Numbered from the stretch's first letter, positions 8,528-21,558 are shown. The stretch is DNA of 64,000 nucleotides from Microthrixaceae bacterium (GCA_023958095.1 JAMLGJ010000012.1:1-64000); one strand, 5' to 3'. The notes: generated by a model from the sequence alone, not told the origin. Program-made: numbers and translations.

Positions 8528-9283
8528 TCAGGCCTGGAGGTACAGGGAGACCACCGTCGTGGCGTTGAAGCCGACATGGGCCCAGATCGCGCCGCCCAGC
8601 CGGCCCTGCCAGGTCCTGAGCAGCGCCAGCACCACACCGAAGGTGAACAGTCCGAGGAACTGCAACGGCTGGAAGTGCATGGCGCCGAAGACCGCGGACG
8701 AGACGATGATCGCGGGCCAGGGACCCCAGCCGCGCTTGCGCAGCGCTCCGAGCAGCAGTCCCCGGTAGAAGAGCTCCTCCACCAGCGGCGCCGCCACCAC
8801 GACCATCAGGGCCAACAGGAGCCAACCCGCGTTGCCGTCCGCCCTCGAAGCCAGGTCCTCCGCGGGTTCGGCGAGGTCTTCGGTCGAACGACCGAGCAGC
8901 GACAGCACCGGCCAGTACAGGAGGGGCAGGACCACGAGCTGGCACAGGGTCCCGAGGGCGAGCCCGAGCGGCGCGTCCCACACACGGCCGGCCAACCCGA
9001 ACTCGGCCACGACTCCGTTCCCCTTCGCCCTGGCCGCGTACAGCACGGATCCCGCGAGGCCGCACCAGAGCGGAACCTGCAGCAGGCCCGTGGCCCACAG
9101 GGGTATCTCCGCGGTGTCCGACCAGTTGGTCGCAGCGAACACGACACCCACCACGAGGATCGAGAGCACCTGGGCCGCGAGGATCCCCGCGGCGACATCA
9201 CCGAGACCCCAGGTGGACGACGACGGGTTCGGGACCGACCGGGCGCGGTTGCTGCGAGGTGGCTCCTGATGCGGGGGCGTCAC
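8528..9283 (-). CDS. CPBP-family intramembrane metalloprotease
   Basis: 251 residues with about eight hydrophobic helices. The three CPBP (Abi/RCE1) motifs are present: EELFYRG (Glu169/Glu170), FGAMHFQ (His203) and HVGFNA (His236, Asn240). These residues form the membrane-buried metal site. The start is GTG at 9283, five nt behind the DUF3499 stop, with a GAGGGGGTG context, so the gene is in an operon with DUF3499. The substrate is unknown; family members act in prenyl-protein processing or bacteriocin self-protection, and nothing here favours either. Confidence 0.82.
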   Translation of the reverse strand: MTPPHQEPPRSNRARSVPNPSSSTWGLGDVAAGILAAQVLSILVVGVVFAATNWSDTAEIPLWATGLLQVPLWCGLAGSVLYAARAKGNGVVAEFGLAGRVWDAPLGLALGTLCQLVVLPLLYWPVLSLLGRSTEDLAEPAEDLASRADGNAGWLLLALMVVVAAPLVEELFYRGLLLGALRKRGWGPWPAIIVSSAVFGAMHFQPLQFLGLFTFGVVLALLRTWQGRLGGAIWAHVGFNATTVVSLYLQA

Positions 9284-9287
9284 CCCC

Positions 9288-9551
9288 TCAGGCTCCCACC
9301 AGCCGCAGTCTCACACCATTCGCGTCGGTCCCCGTGGTCGGGGTCGCATCCGCATGCGATGGACGATCGTCCTCCAGGTTCCAACCCCGCGGCACGCTGA
9401 CCGCGTCCGCGTGGCGCCCGCAGAGGTCGTGGGTCATCGGGTGCGACTCCGCCGCGAGCACCTCCAGGTGCACCGTGCTCTCCGCATAGGCGTACGAGAG
9501 GGTCGCCACCGCTCCCTCGGAGCAACCTGGACGTGCACAGCTCCTGCTCAC
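9288..9551 (-). CDS. DUF3499 family protein
   Basis: 87 residues. It shows the features I associate with DUF3499: an N-terminal CARPGCSEGAVATLSYAYA, a central HDLCGRHAD and the closing PRGWN segment. Cys and His pairs suggest a zinc-binding fold. The GTG at 9551 was chosen because the conserved part begins there (VSRSCARPGC) and a TAGCTT -10 box ends 7 nt upstream, implying a leaderless mRNA. The family is restricted to actinobacteria and usually lies near phosphomannomutase, DUF5719 and a large glycosyltransferase, as here. Function unknown. Confidence 0.78.
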   Translation of the reverse strand: MSRSCARPGCSEGAVATLSYAYAESTVHLEVLAAESHPMTHDLCGRHADAVSVPRGWNLEDDRPSHADATPTTGTDANGVRLRLVGA

Positions 9552-9558
9552 GGCGCAG

Positions 9559-9564
9559 AAGCTA
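9559..9564 (-). promoter_or_regulatory. -10 box of leaderless DUF3499 promoter
   Basis: TAGCTT on the minus strand with a 7-nt spacer to the GTG start at 9551. It is divergent from the ftsH promoter about 90 bp away. Confidence 0.58.
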
Positions 9565-9648
9565 CCGCCGCGGCGGCGGACACCGGGGGATCCCCCGGCG
9601 CCCGTGACCGGTATCGGGCCGCGAGTCCCGATCCTCACACCGTGCGCC

Positions 9649-9654
9649 TAGGCT
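9649..9654 (+). promoter_or_regulatory. -10 box of leaderless ftsH promoter
   Basis: TAGGCT, then 6 nt, then the ATG at 9661, so the A of the ATG would be +1. No TTGACA-like -35 is evident. Confidence 0.6.
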
Positions 9655-9660
9655 GTGGCA

Positions 9661-11700
9661 ATGTCCCAGGACCTCAAAGGCCCGGAGAGGAACGCTTCGC
9701 AGGGCGACGGCGGCAACCCGACCGGCCGAGGCGGCATGCCGCCATGGCTCATACCCGTACTGCTCGCGGTCGTCGCCCTCGTGATGATCAGCGCTCTCTA
9801 CAGCCAGGATCGTTCGGCCACCGAGCAGTCCTATTCGGAGTTCGTGTCGAAGGTCGACGCGGGTGACGTCGAGAGCGTCACCTGGAACACCGCGGACGGC
9901 TCGATCACCGGCAAGCTCGAGGACGGCCAGGAGTTCACCACCACCGGACCCCTCGAGGCCCCGGCCGAGGTGGACACCCTGATGCGCGACAAGGAGGTGG
10001 AGGTCAACTACGAGTACCCGACCCCCAACTTCTTCACCACGATGATCCCGCTGCTGTTGCCGTTCCTGTTGATCATCGGGTTCTTCGTCTGGATGAACCG
10101 CAGGGCCCAGGGCCAGATGGGCGGGATCATGTCCATCGGGCGTTCCAAGGCCAAGACCTACACGACCGAGCGACCCGCGACGCTCTTCGCCGACGTCGCC
10201 GGATACGAAGGCGTCAAGCGCGAGATCGCAGAGGTCGTGGACTTCCTCAAGGAGCCCGACCGCTTCCTCGAGATCGGTGCCCGCATCCCCAAGGGCGTCC
10301 TTCTCGTGGGTCCCCCCGGCACGGGCAAGACGCTGATCGCCAGGGCGGTCGCCGGCGAGGCCGGGGTACCGTTCCTGTCGGTGTCCGGCTCGGACTTCAT
10401 GGAGATGTTCGTGGGCGTCGGCGCGAGTCGTGTGCGTGACCTCTTCGAGTCGGCCCGCAAGCACGGCCGGGCGATCATCTTCATCGACGAGATCGACTCC
10501 GTCGGGCGCAAGCGCGGCGCCGGACTCGGTGGCGGGCACGACGAGCGCGAGCAGACCCTCAACCAGATGCTCTCGGAGATGGACGGATTCGAGGGTTCCG
10601 AGGGCATCGTGATGATGGCCGCCACCAACCGGCCAGACATCCTCGATCCGGCGCTGCTGCGCCCCGGGCGCTTCGACCGCCAGGTCGTGGTTCCCCTGCC
10701 GGAACTCGAGGACCGCAAGGCGATCCTGGCTGTCCATGTGAGGCACAAGAAGCTCTCGCCCTCGGTCGACCTCGAGGTCGTCGCACGCGGTACCCCGGGC
10801 ATGTCGGGCGCCGATCTCGCCAACCTGGTGAACGAGGCAGCGTTGACCGCTGTGCGGCGTGGCTCCAAGGTGGTCGAGCCGCACGACTTCGAAGAGGCCC
10901 GCGACCGGGTCATGATGGGCCAGCAGCGCGAGTCGATGGTCCTCACGGGCCACGAGAAGGAGATGACGGCCTACCACGAGGCCGGGCATGCCCTCTGCGC
11001 GGCGCTCCTGCCCAACGCGGATCCGGTGCACAAGGTGACGATCCTGCCCCGCGGCATGGCTCTGGGCGTCACCCAGCAGTTGCCCGAGGAGGAGAAGCAC
11101 TCCTACAGCCAGGAGTACCTGGAGGAGTCGATCATCGTCGCCATGGGTGGCCGTGTGGCCGAGGACATCGTGTTCGGCCAGCGTTCCACCGGGGCCGCGA
11201 ACGACCTCCACGTATCGACCGAACGGGCCCAGAAGATGGTCACCGAGTTCGGCATGAGCGACCGGATCGGCCCACGGGCCTACGGCAACTCGGCTCCGGT
11301 GTTCCTGGGCGATGACATCGGCCACGCCCGTGAGTACTCCGAGGAGACCTCGAAGATCATCGACGACGAGGTCGACCGGATCCTCCGCGAGGCCGAGGAA
11401 GGGTGCCGCGAGCTGCTCGAGGCCAACCGGCACGCCCTAGACCTGCTGGCCCGGGCCCTGCTCGAGAACGAGACCGTCTCCGGGGCCGAGGTCGCGCGCC
11501 TCATCCGGGTGGCGAACGGCACCGAGCCCGATGTGCCGGCGCCCTCCCAGCCCGGACACGGCTCGCCGGCGACCCCTGTGCACGGCCATGCCCCCGGGAG
11601 CCAGAACCCCGGCGTCCTGCCCGCACCCCCGCCTCTGCCGCCCCACCTGAATCCGGGTGGTGGGCTGGCCCGGGTCGACCACGACTCCGGCAGCGTCTGA
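9661..11700 (+). CDS. ftsH: ATP-dependent zinc metalloprotease FtsH
   Basis: 679 residues from ATG 9661; a GTG two codons earlier (9655) is the alternative. Membrane-anchored AAA+ protease that degrades unassembled membrane proteins. Two transmembrane helices (about 24-44 and 118-140) flank a small extracytoplasmic domain. The AAA domain has Walker A GPPGTGKT (~217), Walker B IIFIDEID and the second region of homology [20 protein letters not shown]. The zinc motif HEAGH is at ~439. The tail is Pro/Gly-rich and variable. Spacing to the -10 box favours ATG 9661 as a leaderless start. It stands alone on the plus strand between DUF3499 and a convergent thioredoxin-like gene. Confidence 0.95.
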   Translation: MSQDLKGPERNASQGDGGNPTGRGGMPPWLIPVLLAVVALVMISALYSQDRSATEQSYSEFVSKVDAGDVESVTWNTADGSITGKLEDGQEFTTTGPLEAPAEVDTLMRDKEVEVNYEYPTPNFFTTMIPLLLPFLLIIGFFVWMNRRAQGQMGGIMSIGRSKAKTYTTERPATLFADVAGYEGVKREIAEVVDFLKEPDRFLEIGARIPKGVLLVGPPGTGKTLIARAVAGEAGVPFLSVSGSDFMEMFVGVGASRVRDLFESARKHGRAIIFIDEIDSVGRKRGAGLGGGHDEREQTLNQMLSEMDGFEGSEGIVMMAATNRPDILDPALLRPGRFDRQVVVPLPELEDRKAILAVHVRHKKLSPSVDLEVVARGTPGMSGADLANLVNEAALTAVRRGSKVVEPHDFEEARDRVMMGQQRESMVLTGHEKEMTAYHEAGHALCAALLPNADPVHKVTILPRGMALGVTQQLPEEEKHSYSQEYLEESIIVAMGGRVAEDIVFGQRSTGAANDLHVSTERAQKMVTEFGMSDRIGPRAYGNSAPVFLGDDIGHAREYSEETSKIIDDEVDRILREAEEGCRELLEANRHALDLLARALLENETVSGAEVARLIRVANGTEPDVPAPSQPGHGSPATPVHGHAPGSQNPGVLPAPPPLPPHLNPGGGLARVDHDSGSV

Positions 11701-11719
11701 GAGCAGCCGAGCAGGGGCT

Positions 11720-12202
11720 TCAGTTCTCGTCGCACCCCGCGACGGTGCCCGGTTCACGCACCTCGGCCACCGCGGCCCACAGGTGGGTCGCGCTGACCGG
11801 CCCCACGAACGAGCGGCGAACGACTCCCTCGGAGTCGGCGATCGCCACGATCGGCACTGCTTCTATGCCATAGCGTCGGTGCAGTTCGGGGTGTTGCGAG
11901 ACCTCCACCTCGCAGACCGCAACGGCGTCGCTTCCCAGCACCGATGCACGAGCGACGGTCTCGGCGCACGTGTCACAGGTGGCCGATGTGAACAGCGCCA
12001 CGAGCCACTCCCGGTCACCGCCCTCGAAGTCCGATCGGTCGAGTTGTGCAGGCGCCGTGTAGCCGGTGACCGGCTGGGTGGGGGCATCGGGGCGGCCACG
12101 ACGACGCACCAGTTCGGCCACGATCAGCGCAACGGCCACCACTGCGACCACCACGAGGAGCCTCAAACCCCTGTCTCCCTCAACCGAGTGGCTCCAGGTC
12201 AT
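11720..12202 (-). CDS. membrane-anchored thioredoxin-like protein
   Basis: 160 residues. One N-terminal helix (about 13-31: LRLLVVVAVVAVALIVAE) is followed by an extracytoplasmic thioredoxin fold with the redox motif CDTC in LFTSATCDTCAETV and a later cis-Pro segment AVPIVAIAD. It probably moves electrons to or from exported thiols. The ATG at 12202 gives a 23-nt overlap with the DUF5719 gene; a TTG at 12166 would remove it but shorten the anchor. Its place behind DUF5719 and the large glycosyltransferase suggests one operon. Partner proteins unknown. Confidence 0.72.
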   Translation of the reverse strand: MTWSHSVEGDRGLRLLVVVAVVAVALIVAELVRRRGRPDAPTQPVTGYTAPAQLDRSDFEGGDREWLVALFTSATCDTCAETVARASVLGSDAVAVCEVEVSQHPELHRRYGIEAVPIVAIADSEGVVRRSFVGPVSATHLWAAVAEVREPGTVAGCDEN

Positions 12203-13709
12203 CGAGGTCGTCGACCACGGGCACTCCGGGTTGCAACGACAGGTCGCCGATCCCCGAGAACACGATCAGCCGTTCCACGACGACCGGCGAGTCCGAGGAG
12301 ACCGACACCGAGAACGGTTCCTCGGTGCCCCCGAGGGAGTCCAGCCCGACCCCGACCAGGTCACCGGGTGGCAACTCGTACTCCACGGGTTCCCCCGGCC
12401 CCGCTGCGGTGAGGGCCACGACCGACACCACGGCAGCCTCCGCGGTCGGGTTGTGCACGAGGACCACACCATCGATGTCCTCCCGGTGCTGCACACCGGT
12501 GAGCACCCAGTCAGCCGCAGCCACGGGAAGGCCGGACGACGCCGTGGTGCCACCCTCGATCCCGGTACGGACGCCCTCGGCACCCTCCGGTACGCCGTTC
12601 ACATCCAGCGACCGTGCTGCGACGACCGAGTGGTCGCCGTCGGCCTCCACGTCGATCGCGTGGAAACCCGCCACCGGGACCCGGGAGTCGGCGTCGACGT
12701 CGACCACGGCGAACCGCAGTGCCGGTGCGGTGAGCTCGAAGGGCTCCGGCATCACATCGGTGGCCCCGGAGACCACCGGTTGGGCCAGCACGTCAACCTC
12801 CGGCTCGGTCGGGTTCTGCACCACGAGCCGCTCCCGGGCGGACGGATCGGCGAACCCACCTGCGAAGGACCAGCCCGCTGCGGGCCTACGGCTCCCGGGG
12901 ACCATGCGCAGTCCCGTAACGGGATGGTCGTCGTTGGATCCGTCGAAGCGCTGCACGAGTTCGGCCACCACCCCGCCGGAGCGGGCCGAGACGGTGAAGG
13001 CGAACTGTTCCCGGCGCTCAACGTGCTCACCGAGTTCCACCACGAGCGTGCTTCCGGCCGGCACCACCAGTCCGTTCAGGCGGTCGGGGACGCGCACCCC
13101 CGTCTCGAGGGCCACCTGGATGTTCACCGAGGCGTCGCCGGGGAACGGGTTGAACAGGTTGAGCGAAGCAGTTGCATCCCTGGTGGTCACCGCGGTCGGG
13201 AAGTACCAGGTATCGGATGAGAACGTCGAGCAGGGAGACTGATCGGCCCCTCCATCGAAACTGATCCGGTGTTCCACACTCACCGGACGGTCCGACTCCA
13301 CCATCACACTTAGCGCGGCGGATCCGAACGCCTCCCGCACGTTGACCACGGCGGTAGCACCCGCGTCGAGGGTGATGTCGGTGGAGCCCTCCCGCTGGTC
13401 GCCCGAGAAGCCCTCGACACGGAGGTTCGACTCCGCATCACCCAGTGAAACCACGAACACCTCATGGTCGAACTCCACGTCCGCGACACCCATGTCACGC
13501 GCCGCGCAGTACCACGAACCGCCCTCCTCTCCCACCGAGGCCGACACGGGGGCGCGGAGCACCTGGGTTCCGGCCACCTCGGAGCGGCCCGGGAACCACG
13601 CAACGAGCGCAGCAACTGCGACCAGCACGAGCACGGCGACGACCCCGAGCGAGCGGTTCGATCCCCCTGGGTCGTTCGAGCTTCCTGTGGAGGAACGTCG
13701 GATGCTCAC
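12180..13709 (-). CDS. DUF5719 family secreted/anchored protein
   Basis: 509 residues. An N-terminal helix (about 21-40, GVVAVLVLVAVAALVAWFPG) acts as signal or anchor; the rest is a long beta-rich extracytoplasmic region of repeated strand-like segments (for example LNLFNPFPGDASVNIQV and LVVQNPTEPEVDV). Only two or three Cys are present. DUF5719 is an actinobacterial family of unknown function that typically follows the large GT2-membrane glycosyltransferase. The GTG start overlaps the stop of that gene at 13706-13709 (GTGA), so the two are coupled. A role in binding or assembling the glycan made by its partner is an inference from context only. Confidence 0.78.
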   Translation of the reverse strand: MSIRRSSTGSSNDPGGSNRSLGVVAVLVLVAVAALVAWFPGRSEVAGTQVLRAPVSASVGEEGGSWYCAARDMGVADVEFDHEVFVVSLGDAESNLRVEGFSGDQREGSTDITLDAGATAVVNVREAFGSAALSVMVESDRPVSVEHRISFDGGADQSPCSTFSSDTWYFPTAVTTRDATASLNLFNPFPGDASVNIQVALETGVRVPDRLNGLVVPAGSTLVVELGEHVERREQFAFTVSARSGGVVAELVQRFDGSNDDHPVTGLRMVPGSRRPAAGWSFAGGFADPSARERLVVQNPTEPEVDVLAQPVVSGATDVMPEPFELTAPALRFAVVDVDADSRVPVAGFHAIDVEADGDHSVVAARSLDVNGVPEGAEGVRTGIEGGTTASSGLPVAAADWVLTGVQHREDIDGVVLVHNPTAEAAVVSVVALTAAGPGEPVEYELPPGDLVGVGLDSLGGTEEPFSVSVSSDSPVVVERLIVFSGIGDLSLQPGVPVVDDLDDLEPLG

Positions 13710-16700
13710 TCGTCTCCCCCATCGCTAGCGTCGCCGGTCTCCCGGGTCCCGGCCGCCCCGCCCATCCAGTCGTCGGGGGACTCGCCCGGACCATCGACCA
13801 CGACGAGGGGCTCCGAGGGTGAACGAACCCGCCTGTTGCGCCCGGGGGTCGGCAACGACCTGCGCCTCGTGGCGAGGAACACCACGATGCCGAACGCGAA
13901 GAGCTGCCAGAGTTGACCGGCACGGCTGCTGAGGGGAGTGGACCAGCTCAGCTCCGCGCTGCCGCCGGACCCGGTGGTGAAGCGTTGACCCCAGGTGAAC
14001 AGGGGCTGGCGCTCCGCCTCCTCACCGTCGACTCTGAGGTGCCAACCGGGATCGGCAGTCACCGCCTGTGCGACGGTCGTGCCGGCTTCGAGTTCCCCGC
14101 TGAAGCGGGTGCCGAAACCGGTGCCCAGTATGGCGGGGGGTGCGGTGCCGGGCTCGGGTGCCTCGGTGATGTCCGAACGAGGTGGCCACGGAGCGGACAC
14201 CTCGAAGAGGTCTATGCCCGGTGCCACCAGGATGCGCCTCAGGTCGAGCTGCTCCTCGAGGGCGTCGACCACACCGTCGGGGAGCGGCACCTCGGACGTG
14301 GCGAACGGTTCGGGGGCGGGACTGTCCACCGCCACCACGTAGCGCACCGACATCGTCGAGATCAGACGGCCCATCCTGGCGGTCCGCCCCTCCATGGCTG
14401 CGGTGATCGCCTCGGACGCCTCGGCCAGCGAACCCCCGCCGTCCAGGCGCCATCGCAGGGGCATCTCGGGATCGAGGCCCTCGGAGAAGCCGAGGTTGAC
14501 CCCGTCGACCGATCCCATGGGCCATCCCGCCAGCGGGAGCACATCGGGATCGCCGATCCACAGGGCCCTGAAGTCGTCACCCCCGTCCACCAGCGCGAGG
14601 GCGCGGTCGAAGTCCCCCTCGGGTGAGTACCACCGCCCCTGGGTGGAGGCCAACAGGACCGGTACCAGGCCGAGCAGCAACGCGATCGCTCCGGCGAAGC
14701 TGATGATCTGGCGGCTCCCGAAGTCCGATCGGACGACGTCGTACTCGAACGCGAGCGGCGCCATCGAGGTGGCGACGGCGAGGCCCAGCGCGACCGGAAC
14801 GAGGAACACCTCGACACCTGCACCGGCGAACGCGTCCGCCTGACCCAGCACCGCAGCCACGGCGAGGCCGCCGGCGACCGAGAACCATGCCCCGACCGCC
14901 CACGCCGAACGCCACCCCCTGCCGGTGAACAGCGGAACCGCGGCGGCCAGGACGACCCCCCACCCGAGCAATCCGGTTCGTACGTCACCCACCGACCCGG
15001 TGAGCATCTCGGCCGCCGAGGGAACCACTCCCCGGCCGCTCCACACTCCGGTCACCGATGCCAGGTCGCCCTTGCGCACCGCTGACACGAGCCAGGGGAG
15101 GTTGAGCGCAGCTGCTCCCAGCAGGGCGATCCCGAGGTGTTTGGAGGCCTCCAGAAGGCAACGCATGCCCTGGCGCAGCGAGGCGCCCGCGAGCACCAGC
15201 AACGAAGACAGTGCGCTGACGATCGCGGCCAGCGGACTCAGCGCAGCGAGAACACCGAGCAGCAGGGCGGTACCCGCATAGGTGCGCAGCCCGGACGCCG
15301 CAGCGGTGCCCCCGACCCGGGTGGCGACGGGTTCGAAGCCCGAACTCCGCGCCAGGCGCCGCAACAGCCAGGGTGCAGCTGCGTAGGCCACGAGTGCCTG
15401 CAGCCTCCCCTCCCCGACCGCGTTGAGCGCGACCGGAGCGAGCGCGTACACGGCAACCACGGCGGCGCGGGCGCGCACCGCGGTCCCCTTTGGATAGAGC
15501 CGCCAGGCTCCGATCGGACCGAGCAGGAGCGGAGCGAGGATGACGACCCGACGGGCGGCACCGGCAGAGAACACCAGCAGCGTACCCAGGAGACCGAGGC
15601 CCGGAACCGCCGCCGGCGGGAGCGACGGCTCTCCCACCCCCGCAGAACGCCACCCGGTCCACCACTCCGACAGGAGTGCCCCGGTGGAGTCCCCGAGCGT
15701 GGTGAACTCCCGCATCGAGGGCAGGACCCCGAACCAGAGGTCACGGGCGCCGATGAGCACGATGAGTGGCACCAGCACCGCCACGGCCACCCCGAGACGG
15801 GAGGTGGACACCTCCTTGGTCGCCGAGCGGAGCCGTTCCCTTGACGCCCTGGACGCCGCCACGAGGCGGTTCTCCTCGCTCGCCGCCGTACCCAGCATCC
15901 GCATCCGGTTGCTGCCCCGACGCTGCAGCGTGGTCCAGTCCCGTTCCGAGGTGTGCCTGAAGCCACTGCGCCGTTTGCGCGCCCTGTGGATCTCGAGTGG
16001 ATGGCTCAGCACCCACAGGTAGGTGGCCACGATGTCCAGTGCAACCCTGCCGCGACCGAGCACCAACGACACGAGCAGTTCCACCAGCGATGCTCCGAGC
16101 GCGGCCGGAACCACCCGCCACATCGCCCGCCCGTCGTGGCCGGCCAGGGCCATGCGGGCCTGGTGCCTCAACTCGAGGCGGTCCCACCCCTCCACGTCAC
16201 GGCGGGAGGCGAAGTCCCCGCGGTGGTAGGCCACGGCACGATGGCAGTACTGGACCGTGGCACCGGCGAGGTGGGCCTTCCAGCAGAGGTCCACGTCCTC
16301 ACCGAAGTACGGGATCGCCTCGGAGAACCCGCCGATGGTCCCGTAGAGGTCGGCCCGAACGAGCACACAGGCATCGGAGACCGCGAACACCTCGCGGGAG
16401 ATGTCGTGTTGCGACTGGTCGAGCTCGCCCTCGTCGACGAGCTCCCTGGCAGCACCGAAGCGATCCACCGACAGGCCCACCGAGCGCAGTACGTCACGGT
16501 TCGTCCAGTCCCTGAGCTTGGGTCCCACCACCCCGGCGTTGGCCCGGAAGGCCTCGGCCACCAGCTGGGTCACGGCATCGGGAGCGAGAACGACGTCGTC
16601 GTGGCACACGAGCAGGAACGGAGCGCCCTCGACCGAGGAGACGGCCTCGTTCGCGGCAGCGGAGAACCCCTCGTCCTCACTCCGGTGCTTCACGAACGCA

Positions 16701-17026
16701 CCGGGTGCCTCAACGGCGATCCGGTCGGTCGGGTCGGATTCCGATGCGTTGTCGACCACGAGGATCGAGAGCTGCGGATAGTCCTGGGCCTCGAGGCTCG
16801 CGACGGTCGCCTCCAACCAGTCGCCGGGGTCCCTGGTCACGACGATGGCCACCACCGGCGGGGCCCCCTGGCCTTCGAGCACGCCTTCGTAGGGGGCCGT
16901 CGGCGTGCTAGGCGCTGGGTCTTCGGAGATGGTGCGCTCCTGGTCTGGGGGCTTCGATCGACACCGGTCCGCCGGCGCCACGCGGTCTCCGATGCTATCC
17001 CCAGGCGGCACCGTGCCCGGAGTCAT
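13706..17026 (-). CDS. family 2 glycosyltransferase with large membrane C-terminal region
   Basis: 1106 residues. After a ~45-residue polar leader comes a GT2 domain (about 45-300) with VVAIVVTRDPGDWLEAT, VVDNASESDPT, the metal-binding CHDDVVLAPDA and the base region FGEDVDLCWKAHLAG. The remaining ~750 residues hold a dozen or more hydrophobic helices and a C-terminal extracytoplasmic part. This architecture is conserved in actinobacteria beside DUF5719, fbiA and fbiB. It may be a dual enzyme that adds sugars inside and works on or moves a lipid-linked glycan; that is inference. ATG 17026 is the first start of the correct frame before the divergent rmd promoter. CTAG at 17038-17041 may serve both directions. 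Confidence 0.8.
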   Translation of the reverse strand: MTPGTVPPGDSIGDRVAPADRCRSKPPDQERTISEDPAPSTPTAPYEGVLEGQGAPPVVAIVVTRDPGDWLEATVASLEAQDYPQLSILVVDNASESDPTDRIAVEAPGAFVKHRSEDEGFSAAANEAVSSVEGAPFLLVCHDDVVLAPDAVTQLVAEAFRANAGVVGPKLRDWTNRDVLRSVGLSVDRFGAARELVDEGELDQSQHDISREVFAVSDACVLVRADLYGTIGGFSEAIPYFGEDVDLCWKAHLAGATVQYCHRAVAYHRGDFASRRDVEGWDRLELRHQARMALAGHDGRAMWRVVPAALGASLVELLVSLVLGRGRVALDIVATYLWVLSHPLEIHRARKRRSGFRHTSERDWTTLQRRGSNRMRMLGTAASEENRLVAASRASRERLRSATKEVSTSRLGVAVAVLVPLIVLIGARDLWFGVLPSMREFTTLGDSTGALLSEWWTGWRSAGVGEPSLPPAAVPGLGLLGTLLVFSAGAARRVVILAPLLLGPIGAWRLYPKGTAVRARAAVVAVYALAPVALNAVGEGRLQALVAYAAAPWLLRRLARSSGFEPVATRVGGTAAASGLRTYAGTALLLGVLAALSPLAAIVSALSSLLVLAGASLRQGMRCLLEASKHLGIALLGAAALNLPWLVSAVRKGDLASVTGVWSGRGVVPSAAEMLTGSVGDVRTGLLGWGVVLAAAVPLFTGRGWRSAWAVGAWFSVAGGLAVAAVLGQADAFAGAGVEVFLVPVALGLAVATSMAPLAFEYDVVRSDFGSRQIISFAGAIALLLGLVPVLLASTQGRWYSPEGDFDRALALVDGGDDFRALWIGDPDVLPLAGWPMGSVDGVNLGFSEGLDPEMPLRWRLDGGGSLAEASEAITAAMEGRTARMGRLISTMSVRYVVAVDSPAPEPFATSEVPLPDGVVDALEEQLDLRRILVAPGIDLFEVSAPWPPRSDITEAPEPGTAPPAILGTGFGTRFSGELEAGTTVAQAVTADPGWHLRVDGEEAERQPLFTWGQRFTTGSGGSAELSWSTPLSSRAGQLWQLFAFGIVVFLATRRRSLPTPGRNRRVRSPSEPLVVVDGPGESPDDWMGGAAGTRETGDASDGGDE

Positions 17027-17038
17027 CGCGCGCACACC

Positions 17039-17044
17039 TAGAGT
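17039..17044 (+). promoter_or_regulatory. -10 box of leaderless rmd operon promoter
   Basis: TAGAGT with 6 nt to the GTG at 17051. On the other strand the same spot reads TAGGTG 8 nt before the ATG at 17026, a weaker divergent -10. Confidence 0.6.
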
Positions 17045-17050
17045 GTGTGC

Positions 17051-19927
<2,877 letters not shown>

Positions 19928-19940
<13 letters not shown>

Positions 19941-20680
19941 AGCACGGCCCGAAACCCGCCCGCCTCGAGGTGATCGGGGTCACCGGAATCGGTGAGGTGC
20001 ACCGCGGCGACGACCTGGCTGGGATCCTCCTGGAGGCGCTGGGTGAGATGGACGAGGTGCTCCGGCCCGGTGATGTTGTGGTGGTCACCCAGAAGGTCGT
20101 CTCCAAGGCCGAGGGAGCAATGGCGCAACTCGACGGCGACGACCCGCGCTCCCACAAACCGCTCGTGGAACGCGAGGCCGTGCGCGTTCTGCGCCGGCGC
20201 GGTGACCTCCTGCTCACCGAGACACGCCACGGCTTCGTCTGTGCGAACGCAGGCGTCGACCTGTCGAACGTCGAACGCGGTCAGGCGGCACTGCTCCCGG
20301 AGGACCCCGACCGCTCGGCACGCCGCATGGCCGATGCCCTGCAGGGCCGCACCGGCACCCGGGTGGGGGTCGTGGTCACCGATACCTTCGGAAGGCCCTG
20401 GCGACGCGGGGTCACCGACGTGGCCATCGGTTGTGCAGGGCTGCGGGCGGTGGTCGACCTCCGGGGCAGCACCGATGCCCTCGGCAGGGAGCTCCAGGTG
20501 ACCGAGGTCGCGGTGGCTGACGAGGTGGCAGCGGCAGCGGATCTGGTGATGGGCAAGGCCGATGCGGTGCCGATGGCCCTCGTGCGGGGGCTGGCCGACT
20601 CCTGTTTCCCCGAGCCGGACGAGAAGGTCGGCATCGTGAGCGACCTCGTTCGCCACCCCTCCGAGGACCTGTTCCGGTGA
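19928..20680 (+). CDS. fbiB: F420-0:gamma-glutamyl ligase (CofE-type FbiB)
   Basis: 250 residues. CofE motifs: GDVVVVTQKVVSKAEGA, ETRHGFVCANAGVDLSN, VVVTDTFGRPWRRG and VAIGCAGL. It adds gamma-linked glutamates to F420-0. Only the ligase domain is present; the C-terminal FMN reductase domain found in mycobacterial FbiB (which reduces dehydro-F420) is missing, as the frame ends in HPSEDLFR and the next gene starts at once. Starts: ATG 19928 (13-nt overlap with fbiA) or GTG 19937 (GTGA overlap, the style common here). Confidence 0.9.
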
Positions 20681-21552
20681 AGGATCTGGACACTCCCACG
20701 ATCGTGGTCACCGGTGGCAACTCCGGAATAGGCCTGGAGACCGCGGTGGCACTGGCCGGCAGGGGTGCAGAAGTGGTCATCGGCTGCCGCGACCCCCGCA
20801 AGGCTGCCGGTGCGACCGCGGAGATCCGGCGGCGTTCCGGCAACGAGAGCGTCCGCAGCCTCCGGCTGGACCTGGCGGACCTCCGTTCGGTGGAACGATT
20901 CGCGGCCGAGTTGTCGACACTCGACCACATTGACGTGCTCGTCAACAATGCCGGCCTCGTGTGTGACCGGCGGATGGAGACCGCCCAGGGTTTCGAGCTC
21001 ACCTTCGGCACCAACCACCTGGGTCACTTCCACCTGACCAACCTGGTGCTCGACCAGTTGCGGGCAGCCCCTTCCGGGCGGATCGTGAACCTTGCCTCGG
21101 TGGCTCACGCGCGTTCGGTCGACGGCATCACCTGGTCGGACATGGGCAGGTACCGTCGCTACAGGACGTGGCGCGTCTACGGGGACTCGAAGCTCGCGAA
21201 CATCCTGCACGCGGAGGCACTTGCAGAGCGGCTGGCGGACACGTCGGTGGTGGCCCACGCGGTCCATCCCGGTTCGGTTCGCACCGGGTTCGGCCGCGAC
21301 GGCGACACCTCAGGGGCCACTGCTTCGCTCATGGAGCTCAACGGGGTGGCCCAACGCCTCGGACTGCTCCGAACACCGGAGCAGGGTGCGGCCACCTCGG
21401 TGCACGTGGCCACCTCCGCCGCTGCGGGACGCAGCAGTGGCCTCTACTGGCGCGACTCACACCCCGCCCGCGTGGCCCCCTGGACGCGGCGCCGGGGCGA
21501 CACCGCCGTGCTCTGGGAGAACTCGAAGCGCCTCGTCTCTGCGGTCTCCTGA
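20677..21552 (+). CDS. short-chain dehydrogenase (retinol dehydrogenase-like)
   Basis: 291 residues, classical SDR. TGGNSGIG cofactor loop, NNAG, the catalytic Ser in NLASVAHA, and YxxxK in RVYGDSKLAN. The sequence resembles the retinol dehydrogenase/protochlorophyllide reductase-like group found widely in actinobacteria. It overlaps fbiB by GTGA at 20677-20680 and ends the rmd-gmd-fbiA-fbiB operon. Whether it belongs to the glycan or F420 pathways is unknown; NADP is likely because Arg follows the second strand (GCRDPRKA). Confidence 0.83.
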   Translation: MKDLDTPTIVVTGGNSGIGLETAVALAGRGAEVVIGCRDPRKAAGATAEIRRRSGNESVRSLRLDLADLRSVERFAAELSTLDHIDVLVNNAGLVCDRRMETAQGFELTFGTNHLGHFHLTNLVLDQLRAAPSGRIVNLASVAHARSVDGITWSDMGRYRRYRTWRVYGDSKLANILHAEALAERLADTSVVAHAVHPGSVRTGFGRDGDTSGATASLMELNGVAQRLGLLRTPEQGAATSVHVATSAAAGRSSGLYWRDSHPARVAPWTRRRGDTAVLWENSKRLVSAVS

Positions 21553-21558
21553 GACCGT

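Noticed and set aside
6159-8768. 869-codon open frame on the plus strand opposite the large membrane protein
   Set aside because: Low-complexity Arg/His/Gln composition typical of antisense frames; crosses three clear minus-strand genes.
9562-11433. 623-codon open frame antisense to ftsH
   Set aside because: It is the mirror of ftsH codons in a high-GC genome, with His/Gly/Arg-rich composition and no recognisable domain.
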